A DNA stretch of 64,000 nucleotides from Clarkia xantiana subsp. parviflora (GCA_036873135.1 JAPTYO010000007.1:22736763-22800762), one strand, 5' to 3'. Positions 25,450 through 37,806 are shown, counted from the first letter of the stretch. The notes: generated by a model not told the origin, from the letters alone. Program-made: numbers and translations.

Positions 25450-25845
25450 ACAATATTGAAAATGGTGAACCCTAGAGAGCAAATGTCAATTGTCCATCTA
25501 AGGTTCACCATGTCCAATAGGTTTTAAAAAAAAAAAATACAAAACTTGTAAACCAAAAACCCTAAATATAATACGAGTGTCACTAGTTTTGTAATTTTTT
25601 TTTCCTAAAAACCTATTGGACATGGTGAACCCTATAAGGCAAGTGTCAATTTTCCTTCTAGGGTTCACCATATCCAATAGGTTTTTATAAAAAAATTACA
25701 AAACTAACCCTAAACTCTAAATATAATACGAGTGTCACTAATTTTGTATATTTTTTTTAAAAAAAAACTTATTGGACATGGTGAACCATAGAGGAAAAAT
25801 TGACATTTGTCCTCTATGGATCATCATGTTCAATAGTGTTTTCGC
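25450..25845. repeat. Three tandem hairpins with GGTGAACC/GGTTCACC stems
   Basis: At 25450-25525, 25606-25687 and 25765-25845 the pattern ATTGGACATGGTGAACC ... GGTTCACCATGTCCAAT folds back on itself. The units are separated by spacers with AATATAATACGAGTGTCACTA. A lone relative lies at 62361-62448. Confidence 0.7.
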
Positions 25846-26290
25846 AAAAAAAAAAAAAAAAAAAAAAAACGAAAAACCATTACGCCAGGTCGGGCCAACC
25901 CGCCATGCATACCGGTGTAAACACTACGTCGGGATGGGCCAAATTAGCGAAGCCTAGTTTTGTATATAATTTTTTATGTGACCTATATTTGTATTTGTTT
26001 GTTTATATAAGCTTACATTGGTGAAAAAACCCATTAAGTCTCTCTTAAAGGACGACGATTCCTTAAAATAAGTTACACACATTCGATTATTGATATTTGT
26101 TTAAGTTACCGTACAATTTTGTTAAACATGTTAAAACATTGCCTTGACCTAAACCGGTTCGATTTTTTTTTTTTAACACTATCAAATAATTTAGTAGTGG
26201 ACACCCTAATATGGATAATTACCAATTGTATACTTTATTTTTAGCCACATTTAAGTAGAGTGAGTAACAACTGTATAACATAACTAAATT

Positions 26291-26309
26291 GTTGGCCCAA
26301 CAAAAAAAA
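26291..26309 (+). mobile_element. Micro-retroinsertion GTTGGCCCAAC-A8
   Basis: GTTGGCCCAAC plus a short A run lies between AACATAACTAAATT (26277-26290) and AACATAACTACATT (26310-26323), a 14-bp duplication with one mismatch. Confidence 0.62.
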
Positions 26310-26780
26310 AACATAACTACATTTAAATGTTATTTTTATATGCATATGAGTTAATTGCACTACTATTCAAGTGAAGAAAGTTTGATTCCATTCCATTTTT
26401 TTTATTAGAGCTGATTAAGGGGTCTACCACGGCAACTATTATCTATTTTTTATAATGAATCTTCAAATGCTAGAAGATCTTTCTTTCTGTTTGTTTATTT
26501 TCAGTTATTTCTTTTGATTACTAATATATGTTAGTGCCGATGACTTCACTAGTTTATTGAATAAATAAATTTTTTAGTACAAAACATGTTATTATATATA
26601 TATATATATCAATCTTTTTTGGTAAACTATATATAGTCATTATTTCATAAAGTTGTTATTAAGTATATAAAAATTGCCTTACTGACTAGGCTAGTCTATG
26701 TTGACAAGCAACATTTATTCTTAAAAAATACAATAATAGCAATTAGCTAATATAAAGAAATACTCTTAGCAAATTGATGG

Positions 26781-29108
26781 TCAAACAATATAGTACATTG
26801 GATTCGGAATTTTAAAGGTTCGATCGCCGATAAAGTCACCCTGAAGATCGCTCCATTGATCGCCCACATTACCCCGTATTTTGTATCCTTCTTCGATTAT
26901 CTGCCTCCGTACGATCGACTTAAATGTTACCGCAGTTTGGCCCTTATTTACCAAAGTCCTGTTAATTAAACTGTGAAGTTAAGTAACTGATCAATACGGT
27001 GTAATTAAGCAAATTGAGTGAAAGAGAGGAGTGGACCTCAAGAATAGGTGCTCATATTGGGTGAAGCCTTGGCTATTCAGGTTCAAAATGGTAACCTCTC
27101 CGAGATTATCCTCGTCCCGGCCCGTGATGAAGAAAACCTTAAACCCGCAGCCAATCAGCTTCTTGTAGAGTTTTAGCATAGCGGGTATGGCGGTCAACTC
27201 TCCTCTCATAGCCCATGCTACGAACCCAGCTCCCGCAAATGGCTCGCACCTATTTAGTCAATTCAATTGTTTAAATGTATTAATTAATTAGTTATTATTA
27301 TTATTAATAGTCACTAGGTCGCTTACGCGCGCATTGCGCGGTAATTATTTGTTTATAAAAATGTTAAGATATTATGAAATACAAATTTGATTTTGATAAT
27401 TAATTTTGTTGATTTATATGATTTGAAATAATTTATTTAAAGTAAATGAAATACTAATAAACTCGTTTGAGTGTATATATAACACTTTAATTTATATAAT
27501 TCTTTCTTAATAGAACACTGTATGCAACATGTTTGAACATATATTCCATTTGTTAGTCTCATATGAAAATTACAATTTCTTAGGTATACCTATTTAAACT
27601 ATTTAAATAAATAAATATGTAACAACTAAATATCTCTCTTAATTATATTATTATAATTGTAGTATCTAATATCTTTTTATATATTGTTTATTCTTTAATA
27701 ATAACATAATAGTACAAACATGAAGTATTTAAGTAAATAATTTTTTTATGTGGATTATTAATAATTAAATTGTAATATAACCTACCTAAAACTGAAATGG
27801 TTTTCAAGATGCAATTAAGATATTTGGAGAAATTCTAAATTGTCAGTGTGTGCAAAAATATGATGTCACATTAGTAAATGTAACTTACAACCTAGTTGAA
27901 CCAATATAATTTAGTAAAAAAAATCATTTTTCTCACTGTCAACATTTTATGCATCATAACCAAATTATATTATATATAGATATAGATAGATTCTCACATT
28001 GCGTGATTCTACTCATATGAAAACTTAAATTATAATATTATTAACTTGCAAATTTATTTTTAAGTTAATATATAAAATAATATATTCATTTTATTATTGA
28101 TTAATTTGTTATAGTGACGTACATATGTTTTTTTTTTTTTTTTTTTACATACAAGTTTGAAATATATATATGGTCTCACATGTCATTCCAAAAAAATTAA
28201 TATATCTACTTTGACATAAAAAAATATGTTTGTAAATTAGAGAACTGTAAAAAAAATTATGACTCTTTAGTTAAGATATTCAATAGTAAATTAAATTATT
28301 TTTTTAGAAATTAAAATTATAAAATATCATTATGATGTGGAAGATGTCTTGACACCCTCTTTAATTTTAGTGAGTTTAAATCTCAAAATTATTGAATTCG
28401 ATACATATAATTATTTAACTTAATTTATAATTCTTTAGATGGGGAAAAATAAAATGTGCACCTGCCAAATCTGAATTCTGAATTGTGCACCTTCACTTAT
28501 TTTATAGGTATAACGGAATTTCACAATTATAATGGTGTAAAATTAGTTGAACTTCTGACCTTTTAATTAATGAATGAATGATGTTCTGATTCACTACATC
28601 ATAATACATGGTTTACATACTATATGATATGTTGTTATATTATGAAGATAATTACAGTAAATTGTTATGTATATACACACAAGAAAAAGCTTAACTACGT
28701 ACTTACGTACCCATATTTCCTCTCTATGCAATAGGCCAGGTTAGTGAGGCAAGTATCATCGATATCCAGAATCCAAGCATCCTTGTCATCTCGATAGACC
28801 TCAATCTCATCTACGTACCTTATAATCTCCTCTACAACAGCATCGATGTCTCGATGGTATTGCCCGCTGGTCACGTATCTCTCCACGTGGCGGTGGCACC
28901 AGTTAGGAACCGCGGGCCATGCTCGAATATTGTTAGCCTCAACCGCTAACCGCCAACTTAGATAATCAGAGTCGGAATCAGAATCAGAACCGGAGTTGTC
29001 GTGTAATAGTGGTTTTTTACTATGAAAAATTGTCTTGGAGAGTAGGATGAAGGATATGGGTATTATAAGTAGCAATACCAATATCATCTCTTGTACGTAC
29101 AAGAACAT
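26781..29108 (-). CDS. HAD class IIIB acid phosphatase (VSP-like), copy A
   Basis: Three exons, in transcript order 29108-28711, 27249-27037 and 26958-26781, giving 262 aa. An N-terminal hydrophobic segment (MILVLLLIIPISFILL, about residues 8-23) is followed by a basic stop and a Ser-Asp repeat, so it could be a signal anchor rather than a cleaved peptide. HAD motifs are complete: DIDDT (motif I, near residue 117), FFITGRDE (motif II Thr), FKS (motif III Lys) and GDQWSD (motif IV). SWRLAVEANN and HRHVERYV are typical of plant acid phosphatase 1 / vegetative storage protein relatives, which hydrolyse phosphomonoesters in vacuole or apoplast. Exon 2 and exon 3 lengths (213 and 178) are identical in copies B and C. 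Intron 1 (27250-28710) holds a Helitron. A TATA box lies about 65 bp upstream of the ATG. Confidence 0.9.
27314..27990 (-). mobile_element. Helitron in intron 1 of phosphatase A (677 bp)
   Basis: On the minus strand it starts TCTATCTATATCTATATATA after A (complement of 27991) and ends CTAG before T (27313). A GC-rich hairpin (CCGCGCAATGCGCGCG, 27325-27341) precedes the end. Its interior matches 1535-2175 (for example GCACACAC, TATTAAAGAATAAA, ATTAGATACTACAATTATAA). Phosphatase B lacks it, so insertion followed the A/B duplication or was lost from B. Confidence 0.8.
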
Positions 29109-29168
29109 ATTGGTATTACCTATCAGGGAAATGTACTAATGGACCGATATTCAGTATGAAGATTATAC

Positions 29169-29182
29169 ATGCTATTTATAGA
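29169..29182 (-). promoter_or_regulatory. TATA box of phosphatase A
   Basis: CTATAAATAGCATG on the minus strand, about 65 bp upstream of the ATG. The same element is at 39021-39033 ahead of copy B. Confidence 0.6.
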
Positions 29183-29188
29183 TCAATT

Positions 29189-29190
<2 letters not shown>

Positions 29191-29219
<29 letters not shown>
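29191..29219. repeat. Poly-T tract (29 T)
   Basis: A pure T run just upstream of the phosphatase A TATA box. At the same relative position copy B has a long TA run, and the ghost copy at 42340-42725 has a shorter T run. Confidence 0.9.
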
Positions 29220-30730
29220 CCATTTTATTTGTTATTAAATCGTTTTATTCATTTCAGGCGTGAAATGACAACTCTTAGTCCAGATCATTACTTAATAATA
29301 ATCTATTGGATCATGTGGAAAACTACACATTAAATTTACTGATCTTCGCACGTGTGATTCTCTTTTAGTCCAGATCATTACTACTTAAAAATATTGCTTA
29401 AAAAAGAGGTCGAAATCAATGAAGAATATTATGCAAAATATTTTACTGCTCAAGTGTATACTTAAATAGAATAAAATAAACAAAGATACTAAAGATAGAA
29501 TGAATTATTGTGGCACATTACCCTCTAAATCAATCAGATATATATCTATTTAAACTATTCAATGCTGGAATGATTTTAGGACAATTATATATTCAACCGG
29601 AACATGGAAATGGAGCAGCATTTCAAGCAGATCCATCAATTCACCACCCAAACAAATCAAGGGCTTGGTTTAAAAATTAATTTCACAATCAACAACAACC
29701 AAACAAAATTAAAGAGCTCATATATGATTATTTTATGACTTATTATGATGAGTCTTGCAACCGTTAAATAGTGAGCATAAATTAGAATGAAGAAAAATAA
29801 TTTTTAAGAGCCTCAATTATTGTATTATAACTTTTAGAAGTCTCGTGTTTTTTTTTATTTATTTATAATTATGAGGAGTTTTAACTATTTGATGCACACA
29901 AGACTTAGATTCAACTAGTTAGCATGCTCGTCCTGGTTCCGGTCTGTTCATTGAGATGAGCTCCAATCTGGGTGAGTCATGGATCAAAGATGTAAATCCG
30001 TAATGACTCAATTGGCAGAACTAGGAGCTCGCCTTGACTGATGATCAGATTATAGATAGTGAATTCGTAATAGAAAAAAAAGCTTCACAGCAACATGGTT
30101 ATTAATATATGTCGCTATAGTATAAGATCAGGTGGGCACTACCTTCTAAATGGAACAACTGGGCAAAGGATGTATACTGAATAATATGAATACTGGGCAG
30201 GAAAACCGGTTCATATGAACCAAACTGAACCGGAACCGAAATCGGTTCTGAAAGCATGAAAATGGATCGGTTTTGGAACGATTTTAAAAAAAACTAAAAA
30301 CCCCAACTCTAGCCGCTATCTTCTTATCCTCTCTCCACTGCTAAACGCCACTCTCTAACAGAGCTCCACCACCCTCTTCAATCTTCATCGATCGCAGTGA
30401 TCCAACGCCGCCCGCCCGCCCCAACCAATCGCCGACCACCGCCCGCCCCAACCAATCGCCGACCACGGCCCGCTCCACTCCGCACGATTCTTACAGCAGG
30501 AGGAATTGTACATTGGTAAGAAATTGATGATGAAATGTTGTTAGTGTAACATCTTCATCCTTTTTGGTAATATATATACTAATGAATAATTGAAGTAAGA
30601 TTGATTTACCATTCTTTTTTTCCTGTTCGCGGTGGCTTCACTTTGTGGGTCTGCAGCACTTGATAACGTTTGCGTTCATAATAAACACGTTCAATCTTTC
30701 AGATTTCTGAACTTCAAATCTTTTATTTTC
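29220..30730. other. Phosphatase A 5' flank and GATB upstream DNA
   Basis: 29230-30070 is homologous to 40110-41240 (for example CTTGCAACCGTTAAATAGTGAG and the GTTAGCATGCTCGT / GTTATCATGCTCGT pairs), so the A/B duplication covers the 5' flank. 30190-30300 has AACCGGTT / GAACCGGAACC words, probably a MITE. 30305-30500 is CCAC- and CCGCCC-rich and ends GTACATTG|GTAAGAAA, a possible alternative 5' UTR exon of GATB. Confidence 0.5.
30413..30466 (+). repeat. 27-bp perfect tandem duplication with CCAAT
   Basis: CGCCCGCCCCAACCAATCGC plus GACCAC occurs twice back to back (30413-30439, 30440-30466), duplicating a CCAATC motif in the GC-rich block upstream of GATB. Confidence 0.8.
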
Positions 30731-30736
30731 TCTGCG

Positions 30737-30792
30737 TGGGCCGGGCTCTCTTTTATTGGGCCGATCTCTCTTTTATTGGACCTTACTGGGCC
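30737..30792 (+). promoter_or_regulatory. Triple TGGGCC (site II) module upstream of GATB
   Basis: TGGGCC at 30737, 30757 and 30787, the first two about 20 bp apart inside a repeated CTCTCTTTTATTGG phrase. Site II elements are TCP-binding motifs typical of promoters for plant organellar and translation proteins. A CT-rich leader follows, with a possible donor at CTCGG|GTAATC (about 30986) and an acceptor at TTGTAG|GGAGG (about 32024), suggesting a 5' UTR intron of about 1 kb. Confidence 0.55.
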
Positions 30793-32060
30793 GGAGAAGT
30801 TGAATTGCCTCAAGTTCGGGTTGGGGAACGCCATCCTGATTACTGTTGCGTACACTCACACGTTGTCTTCATCTTCTTCTTCTTCTACAGTGGCGCACTA
30901 CTTCTTCTTCTTCGTGTTCGTATAGTGTATGTACTTAACTCAAGTATACAATTAATCTTCTCCAACGGTTCCTTTCCTTGCCTCGGGTAATCATCTTGCT
31001 TCTCGTTGAATCCATGCCAGCCGTCCGGTCACTCAATTTATTTTGTTTCAGTTCTGGATTATCAACTCTTCTTAATTTTTCCATTTCCTAAGCTTTTTTA
31101 ATACTTGGTCCATTCGAATCATGTATTATTTCTGCTTCTTCCGCTAAACCTTATAATAACGTGCTCCGTCTCTTGATTACTCCATTATATTATCAATTCC
31201 AAAACGTTTAATTTTGTCACGATGAATGTTTGTAACAGCATTGTTGAATCTATTAATTCGCCCTTGGAGCGACTAACAATCTCAAATAACTGAATAGCAA
31301 CCAACTAAGAAAAGGTACTAAATATCCTTGCAGCTTTGTTAGTGTTTTTACATTAGGTAATGCTTATTCATTTTGCATTTGAAGATGCAGTTTAGTTGGA
31401 TGGGTAAAGCAAAGGATTATGAGGATGTAGTATTCTGGTTTTTTAATCTTCTATTCTTATTATCTTGAACTAGAATCAATAACTCATTTCCTGTCTAGTT
31501 AACATCTACATTTAATATCTTCATATTATATCTTATCATACCTGTTAGTTTCTTGAGGATTTAAAAGGCTAACAAGTAACTACTGACGTGTGCTTCTCAA
31601 ATAGATGAATGCTTATTTAACCACATATTTATTAGTCCTACATGATTATCAATTTATGCATTCTAGGACAGAAGTAGTATCAACCATTTGATAATGATAA
31701 CTCTTTTGAATTTTAGTTTTTTTGTGGGGGGATAGAAGCAGTATAGAGTTGAGAGAAGGAAACAGCTCTTCAGAACTTTTAGGTTGTTCAGATGACCTTC
31801 CCTTTTGAGGGGTTGTTAAGATGGCTTGATTGCTGCTGTATGTGCAAAGGCACCTTTACTAGATTCTTCTTTAATTCTTCTTAGTTGTAACTACTAATAC
31901 ACTGTTGCGCTCCTTAATTTAACCAAAGACTTCCATTCCATTATGCTCTGAAATTTCCGTTTCCATTTGCCATTGTTTTGATTCACATGACTGTTTTGTA
32001 CTGTTTTCTTTTGGGGTATTGTAGGGAGGATTTAATAGTGGAAATATACAGAGATCAGCT

Positions 32061-35000
32061 ATGGTTTCCCTGTTGTACAGGGGAATGCAGATCCATCCTC
32101 CACTGCTACACTGTACTTCATTCTTGAGTAGAAAGGTCCTCCGTGCATTTAGTTTTTCAGTCAGAGCCACCACTGACACCCATACTGCTACTCAAGATAC
32201 CCAGTCTCCGCATATCAAAGTTTCTCCACATGCAAGGAACAAAGCTCCTGAAAGTTTACTGAAAGATTTTGAAGCCGTAGTTGGCTTAGAAACACATGTA
32301 CAGCTTTCTACCTCTACCAAGGCCTTTTGCAGCTGTGCATACAACTATGGGTCTCCCCCAAACACCAATGTTTGCCCTGTTTGTATGGGCCTCCCTGGTG
32401 CCCTACCAGTCTTGAACTCGAAAGTTATTGAATGTGCAGTTAAATTGGGTCTTGCCCTTAACTGCAAGCTGTCCTTCAACTCCAAGTTTGATAGGAAGCA
32501 GTATTTTTATCCCGATCTGCCTAAAGGTTACCAGATATCACAATTTGACATACCCATTGCCCATGGAGGATATGTTGATTTAGATCTCCCACTGGAGTTT
32601 GGTGGAGGGCATAGGAGGTTTGGCATTACTAGGGTTCATATGGAAGAGGATGCAGGGAAGTTGCTTCATTCTGGTGGGAATCATTCACAGGAAATTCCTT
32701 GTCTCTACGCTTTCATTCTTTCCTTGGTTTTTCAAAAATTTGCGGTTGCATATGATTGTCGTTTTTGAAGAAACTCTGTTAATTAGTAATGCTCCTCGAA
32801 GTGATCTTGTTTTTACTTGTGTGCAGGTTGATTTGAATAGAGCAGGCGTCCCCTTGCTTGAAATTGTTTCTGAACCAGATATGAGGAATGGGATAGAAGC
32901 TGCAGAGTATGCTGCAGAATTGCAAAGGTTGGTTCGCTATCTTGGTGTGGGTAATGGTAACATGCAGGAAGGTTCGCTTCGTTGTGATGTTAACATCTCC
33001 GTTCGTCCTCTTGGACAGTTGCAGTTCGGTACAAAAGTATGTCAAACTCAGACTCTCACTGTTCTATGTATTCTGTATTTCTGTTAATTATTTCTTTTTG
33101 CAGCGTAAATGTTAATAAAGTTGCACAAAAGTGGTGTTTGTAGTGAGAGAAGTATATGGATTCTTTTCATCTGCTTTAAGATTCAAAAGCATAGTATACA
33201 AAGAGAATAATGTGTCAGTTTCTTGTTCTGTTGAATGGCCTTGAAATGATATACCCTTACAGCTGCAATGAGGCTGGATGAGTGTTCTCAACTGATTTTT
33301 GTGTTTGTTATGGTAATCATATGGGAGCACAAACAAGTTTTTTGGTAGTGTGAAATTCAAACCACAAGTTGCTATTTCTGTTGATAAAATATTTGATGTT
33401 TCCCTCTAGTAACTATTTTTTGTTTGTGGGGTGATTTTTGAAGGATCATTTAGTACTAATTCTTTATTTTTTGAAAATGTATTTTTCTGCTTCAACTGAA
33501 TTATCGAGTCAGATATGGATCTTTGTAGCTGGAACTATCTGAGTATTAAGTTGATGTGACGAGCAATAATAAAGTTTGAAACTTTAGTGAGTTTATTAGT
33601 GGGCTGTCAAATGGTATTATCCTTAAAACTTCCGGCTACCAGTCGAGCAGAGCCTTTTGGCTCCTTGTCAACCATTTATCAAATGCATCTATACGTTATT
33701 TCTTTGATGTGTCAAATACGTACATGTACATTCTAATACCCTCATACAGTATGAATTGGTGTTTAATTAAGAAAACATTTCTTCATTTGCAGGTTGAGAT
33801 AAAGAATTTGAATTCCTTTTCTTCAATGAATAGAGCCATAGACCACGAGATTTCAAGGCAGGTTAATCTTATTAGTCAAGGAAAACTTGATGAGATTGTG
33901 CAGGAAACTCGCCTTTGGGAAGAAGGATCTCAGGTTATCTCATGATGTTCTTTTTATTTTTGGCTCTATTAGAAGCTCATCAATTCACAATGACATGCTA
34001 GTAAATCAGTTAAATTGTTGTTGTAATAACAGTGGGAGTAATTTTTTTTAGAAAACAGTAACAATGAGGAAAAAGGAAGGACTTGCTGATTACCGATACT
34101 TCCCAGAGCCAGACTTGCCTGAGGTTGTTCTGTCAGAAGAATTTATTGAGAGTATTCGCACTTTTTTACCTGAACTTCCAGAAACGAAGCGCCGTAGATA
34201 TGAGAAGATGGGACTCAGCATGCAAGATGTTCTTTTCCTAGCTAATGATGTAAAAGTAAGTCCCTATTATCAATTTAATTTAATTTATTGACTAGATTTG
34301 TGTTTCCTGTACTTTTTCTCTTAACTGCTATTGCATACAATCTTTATCTCTGGTTAGAAACTGTCTAAAGCCGGTGGCTGCATATTGGAAGTGAATTCCT
34401 TCAACTTATTGGCTTTAAGGATGGTGACAAAATGATTGAGCTTTTAGGGGATCATCAAATATTATCTGAATTTCTTTTGAAGGAAAACTTCAGGGTCTAT
34501 ATTTGGTTCCTTTTGTACTTCCATATATAATAAATATATGCTGGGAAGAAGCAAATATTATAATTGATCCCAAGAGGATTTTATTTTGATAGTGTATGTT
34601 TTGGCAGGTTGCAGAATTTTTCGATGCGACGATTGAAAAGGGAGCTGAAGTGAAACTGGCGGCGAACTGGATTATGGGAGATATTGCCGCGTATATGAAG
34701 AATGAGAAGTTGTCTATCGATGAGATCAAACTCAGTGCACATGAGCTTTCAGAGCTGATTGCTTCTATCAAATCTGGAACTATCAGCGGAAAGATCGGAA
34801 AAGAGGTAAAAGTATCAGTATTGTTTTTGCATAAAAAAGCTCATGGAAATTCATTCATCCCCACCTGAATGATATGGCTTCCTTTGGCTAAGACAACTAT
34901 GGTTGAAAATGTTACTGGCATTCCTATATTTTGTTCATTTCTCTAGTTAAATATTTGGAGTGCCTTTTCCATTTACAGATACTTGTTGAGTTGATGGCCA

Positions 35001-35618
35001 AAGGTGGAACTGTGAAGAAATTAATAGAAGACAAGGACTTGGTTCAGGTAAGCTTATAATTCCTTGCGTATCTTGTAATGAAGTGTGTTGTCCGAGTGCT
35101 CGATCTCAATAACTTGGTACAAAACACTCGTAAATTCCGGCAGTTAAGATGACTAAATTCTGATTTTTAATCGGATGCTACTTAAGTAGGACAGCACTAT
35201 AAACGTGCCTGTTTGTTTGAGCAAAATGTAATATGCCATAGTTTAGGAGTAGGCCTTTTTTACTTAGATTTGTGATAGATATGAATATGATGATGATTAG
35301 GAGAATGATTGATTGGTTTCAGATAACAGATGCTACAGAGATTGAAAAGATTATAGAGAAAGTAATTTTAGATAATCCAAAGCAGCTTGAGCAGTACCGC
35401 GGGGGCAAGACTAAGTTGCAAGGATTTTTTGCAGGACAGGTATTTTTTGCACCTTGTCCATTTGTTTGTTTTGTTGTTGTTGTTGTAATAATAATATGAG
35501 AAACTAAACTAAAGCTGTTGTTGTATTGGTGCAGGTAATGAAAGCGACCAAGGGGAAGGCAAATCCTGGACTTCTCAATAAGATCCTTATGGATAAGTTA
35601 AACGGCAGCAAGAGTTAG
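32061..35618 (+). CDS. GATB: Glutamyl-tRNA(Gln) amidotransferase subunit B, organellar
   Basis: Eight exons: 32061-32690, 32827-33036, 33793-33933, 34052-34255, 34608-34805, 34979-35047, 35323-35439 and 35535-35618, giving 550 aa, the length known for Arabidopsis GATB. Residues 1 to about 68 are a Ser/Arg-rich presequence for chloroplast and mitochondria. [28 protein letters not shown] (zinc-type cysteines), [12 protein letters not shown] and [11 protein letters not shown] mark the GatB catalytic part. The C-terminal GatB/YqeY-like tail starts near [13 protein letters not shown] and ends [12 protein letters not shown]. GatB works with GatA and GatC to convert Glu-tRNA(Gln) into Gln-tRNA(Gln), passing ammonia and ATP-activating the substrate. 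All junctions are GT-AG except the first: exon 1 seems to end CAG|GAAATT. The gene lies between phosphatases A and B on the opposite strand. Confidence 0.95.
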
Positions 35619-36081
35619 CTAGCTTGTTTTGTTTGCAATTAATCATCATTGTGAAGAAAAAATAGATGAGTTTTGTTGGATACACTGGGAGTATATGACT
35701 ATCAACCAGCTCCTGAGCTCGAAACAGAATCCTTGTACCACATCATCCATGTATGCTCTATTTCTAGCAACAACCCATTTCATTCTGTCCATAATGATTT
35801 GAGGTTTGATGATATTTAATTGTTTTAGCAACCACTTTACCTTTACCCGATTATTCTACATATGGCTGTCCTCCAATGATGGTGCGTATCCTGATCATAT
35901 TATTAATAATATATGGTCATTTTTATTACTATATATAGTCATTATTTCATAAATTTGTTATTCATTCACTATATAGAAAAGCGTCTTACTAGCTAGGCTA
36001 CTCTAAGTTGACAACGCAACATTTATTCTTAATACAATAGCTAAATGAGCAAATATAAAGATAGTCTTAGCAAATTGATGT
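35619..36081. other. GATB 3' flank and phosphatase B 3' flank
   Basis: Convergent spacer. From about 35925 it matches the 3' flank of phosphatase A (TATATAGTCATTATTTCATAAA at 26630 and 35935), marking one edge of the segmental duplication. Confidence 0.6.
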
Positions 36082-37725
36082 TCAAACAATATAATACATT
36101 GGATTTGGAATTTTAAAGGTTCGATCGCCGATAAAGTCACCCTGAAGATCGCTCCACTGATCGCCCACGTTACCTCGTATTTTGTATCCTTCTTCGGCTA
36201 TCTGCCTCCGTATGATCGATTTATATGTTACGGCAGATTGACCCTTATTAACCAGAGTCCTGTTAAAACTTAGAAGTTAAGTAACTGATGAATAATTGGC
36301 AAAAAAAAAACGATGAATAATACAGTGTAATTAAGCAACTTGAGTGAGAGAGGAGTGGACCTCAAGAATAGGTGCTCATATTGGGTGAAGCCTTGGCTAT
36401 TCAGGTTCAGAATGGTAACCTCTCCGAGATTATCCTCGTCCCGGCCCGTGATGAAGAAAACCTTAAACCCGCAGCCAATCAGCTTCTTGTAGAGTTTTAG
36501 CATAGCGGGTATGGCGGTCAACTCTCCTCTCATAGCCCATGCTACGAACCCAGCCCCCACGAAAGGCTCGCACCTTATTTAGTCAATTCAATTGTTTAAA
36601 TGTATTAATTAGCAGCTATTTGTATTTGTATATGATGACTCGTAGATGATGATGATCGTTATTATTATCAATATAGGGAAGAATACAACAAATTGCACCC
36701 TGTCAAATAGATGAATCTGAAATGAATGTGCACCTTCACTTATAAGGTTACAGAGTTAAGAATCTAAAAAATACCTTGCGTTTTCTTTTTATTGATTATT
36801 CGAAGTATTAAATTCTTTGTTTTTTTTTAATCCAAAAATCGGTGTTAAAATTAAAGGAACGAAATCAGATGACTCATATGTGACAAGTTTTTGGCAATAA
36901 ATATGCTACGCTGAAGAATCAATCACAACGAATCTAATATCTCTCGTATAGCCAATCGCAATAAAAACAAGTCACATACAGGTTACGTGATTTCGTTCCG
37001 TCAATTTTAACGTTGATTTTGGACGGAAAAGTGAAACACAATGAATCTAATACTTGAAAGAACGAATCGTAACAAAAAAAGAGTTAAGAGACCGAATCGC
37101 AATATAACATATATTTGATATACTTTTGAGGTTCTTAATCCTCAATTATATGTAGGAAAAAATTCCACATTTTAAATAAGTTTTAACGGTAAAACTAATT
37201 GATTTTTTTTTTTTTTTTTGTAAAAAAACTAATTGAAATTGAATTAACAAAAACAATTTTAATAGAAAAAATCGAGAAAATTGGGCATAAAAGCAGAATT
37301 GTGACAAAACTCAAATTATTAATTAATTAAAATCATAATACTATAATGAATGAATAAGTATAACCCATATTGAAATGTTGATAATTTTCTTTTTATTTAT
37401 CCATCTCATTTTTAAATTTAAATGTACTATCATTATTCAACACAATTACATATTGTAGTATATATATTCTCTTTTTTTGTTTAAATAAATTTTCATTTTA
37501 CAATTTTCTCTTTCAGTTTAACATCATTAAACTAAACGAAGGTGCAAAACTTTGAATCCCTAGAATTAAGAGTGCAAAAGAACAAAATATTTTAAAATAT
37601 TTGGTTGCAAAATGTACGTAAGTAACCACCTATTTGCTAGGCTGCATTTTATTCACAAGGTTATAAAGTAGATGGAATAAGACAAAATGTCTCTAGTTAT
37701 TGTACGTTGGCCGTTGGGTGTCGAC

Positions 37726-37806
<81 letters not shown>

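Larger units (their letters stand above)
24655..26050. mobile_element. Large foldback element containing a solo LTR
   Basis: The left arm (24655-24900: CACCAATGTAAAT, CATAAAAAATTATAT, CAAAACTAGACCTCGC, CGTAGTGTTTACA, CGGGTTGGC) recurs inverted at 25870-26045 (GCCAACCCG, TGTAAACACTACG, GCGAAGCCTAGTTTTG, ATAATTTTTTATGTG, TTACATTGGTG). The middle holds three short hairpins (25450-25845) and the solo LTR. Target duplication not resolved; superfamily unknown. Confidence 0.65.

Noticed and set aside
25450..25845. Regularly spaced hairpins that could suggest a CRISPR array
   Set aside because: Spacers are themselves similar, the host is a plant, and the units belong to a foldback transposon.
26815..26830. 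GGTTCGATCGCC, resembling a tRNA T-loop (B box)
   Set aside because: It lies in exon 3 of phosphatase A, encodes part of GDRTFK, and there is no cloverleaf around it.
30632..30925. Plus-strand open frames over the GATB upstream region
   Set aside because: They overlap the TGGGCC promoter module and a CTT repeat; composition fits promoter and leader rather than coding.
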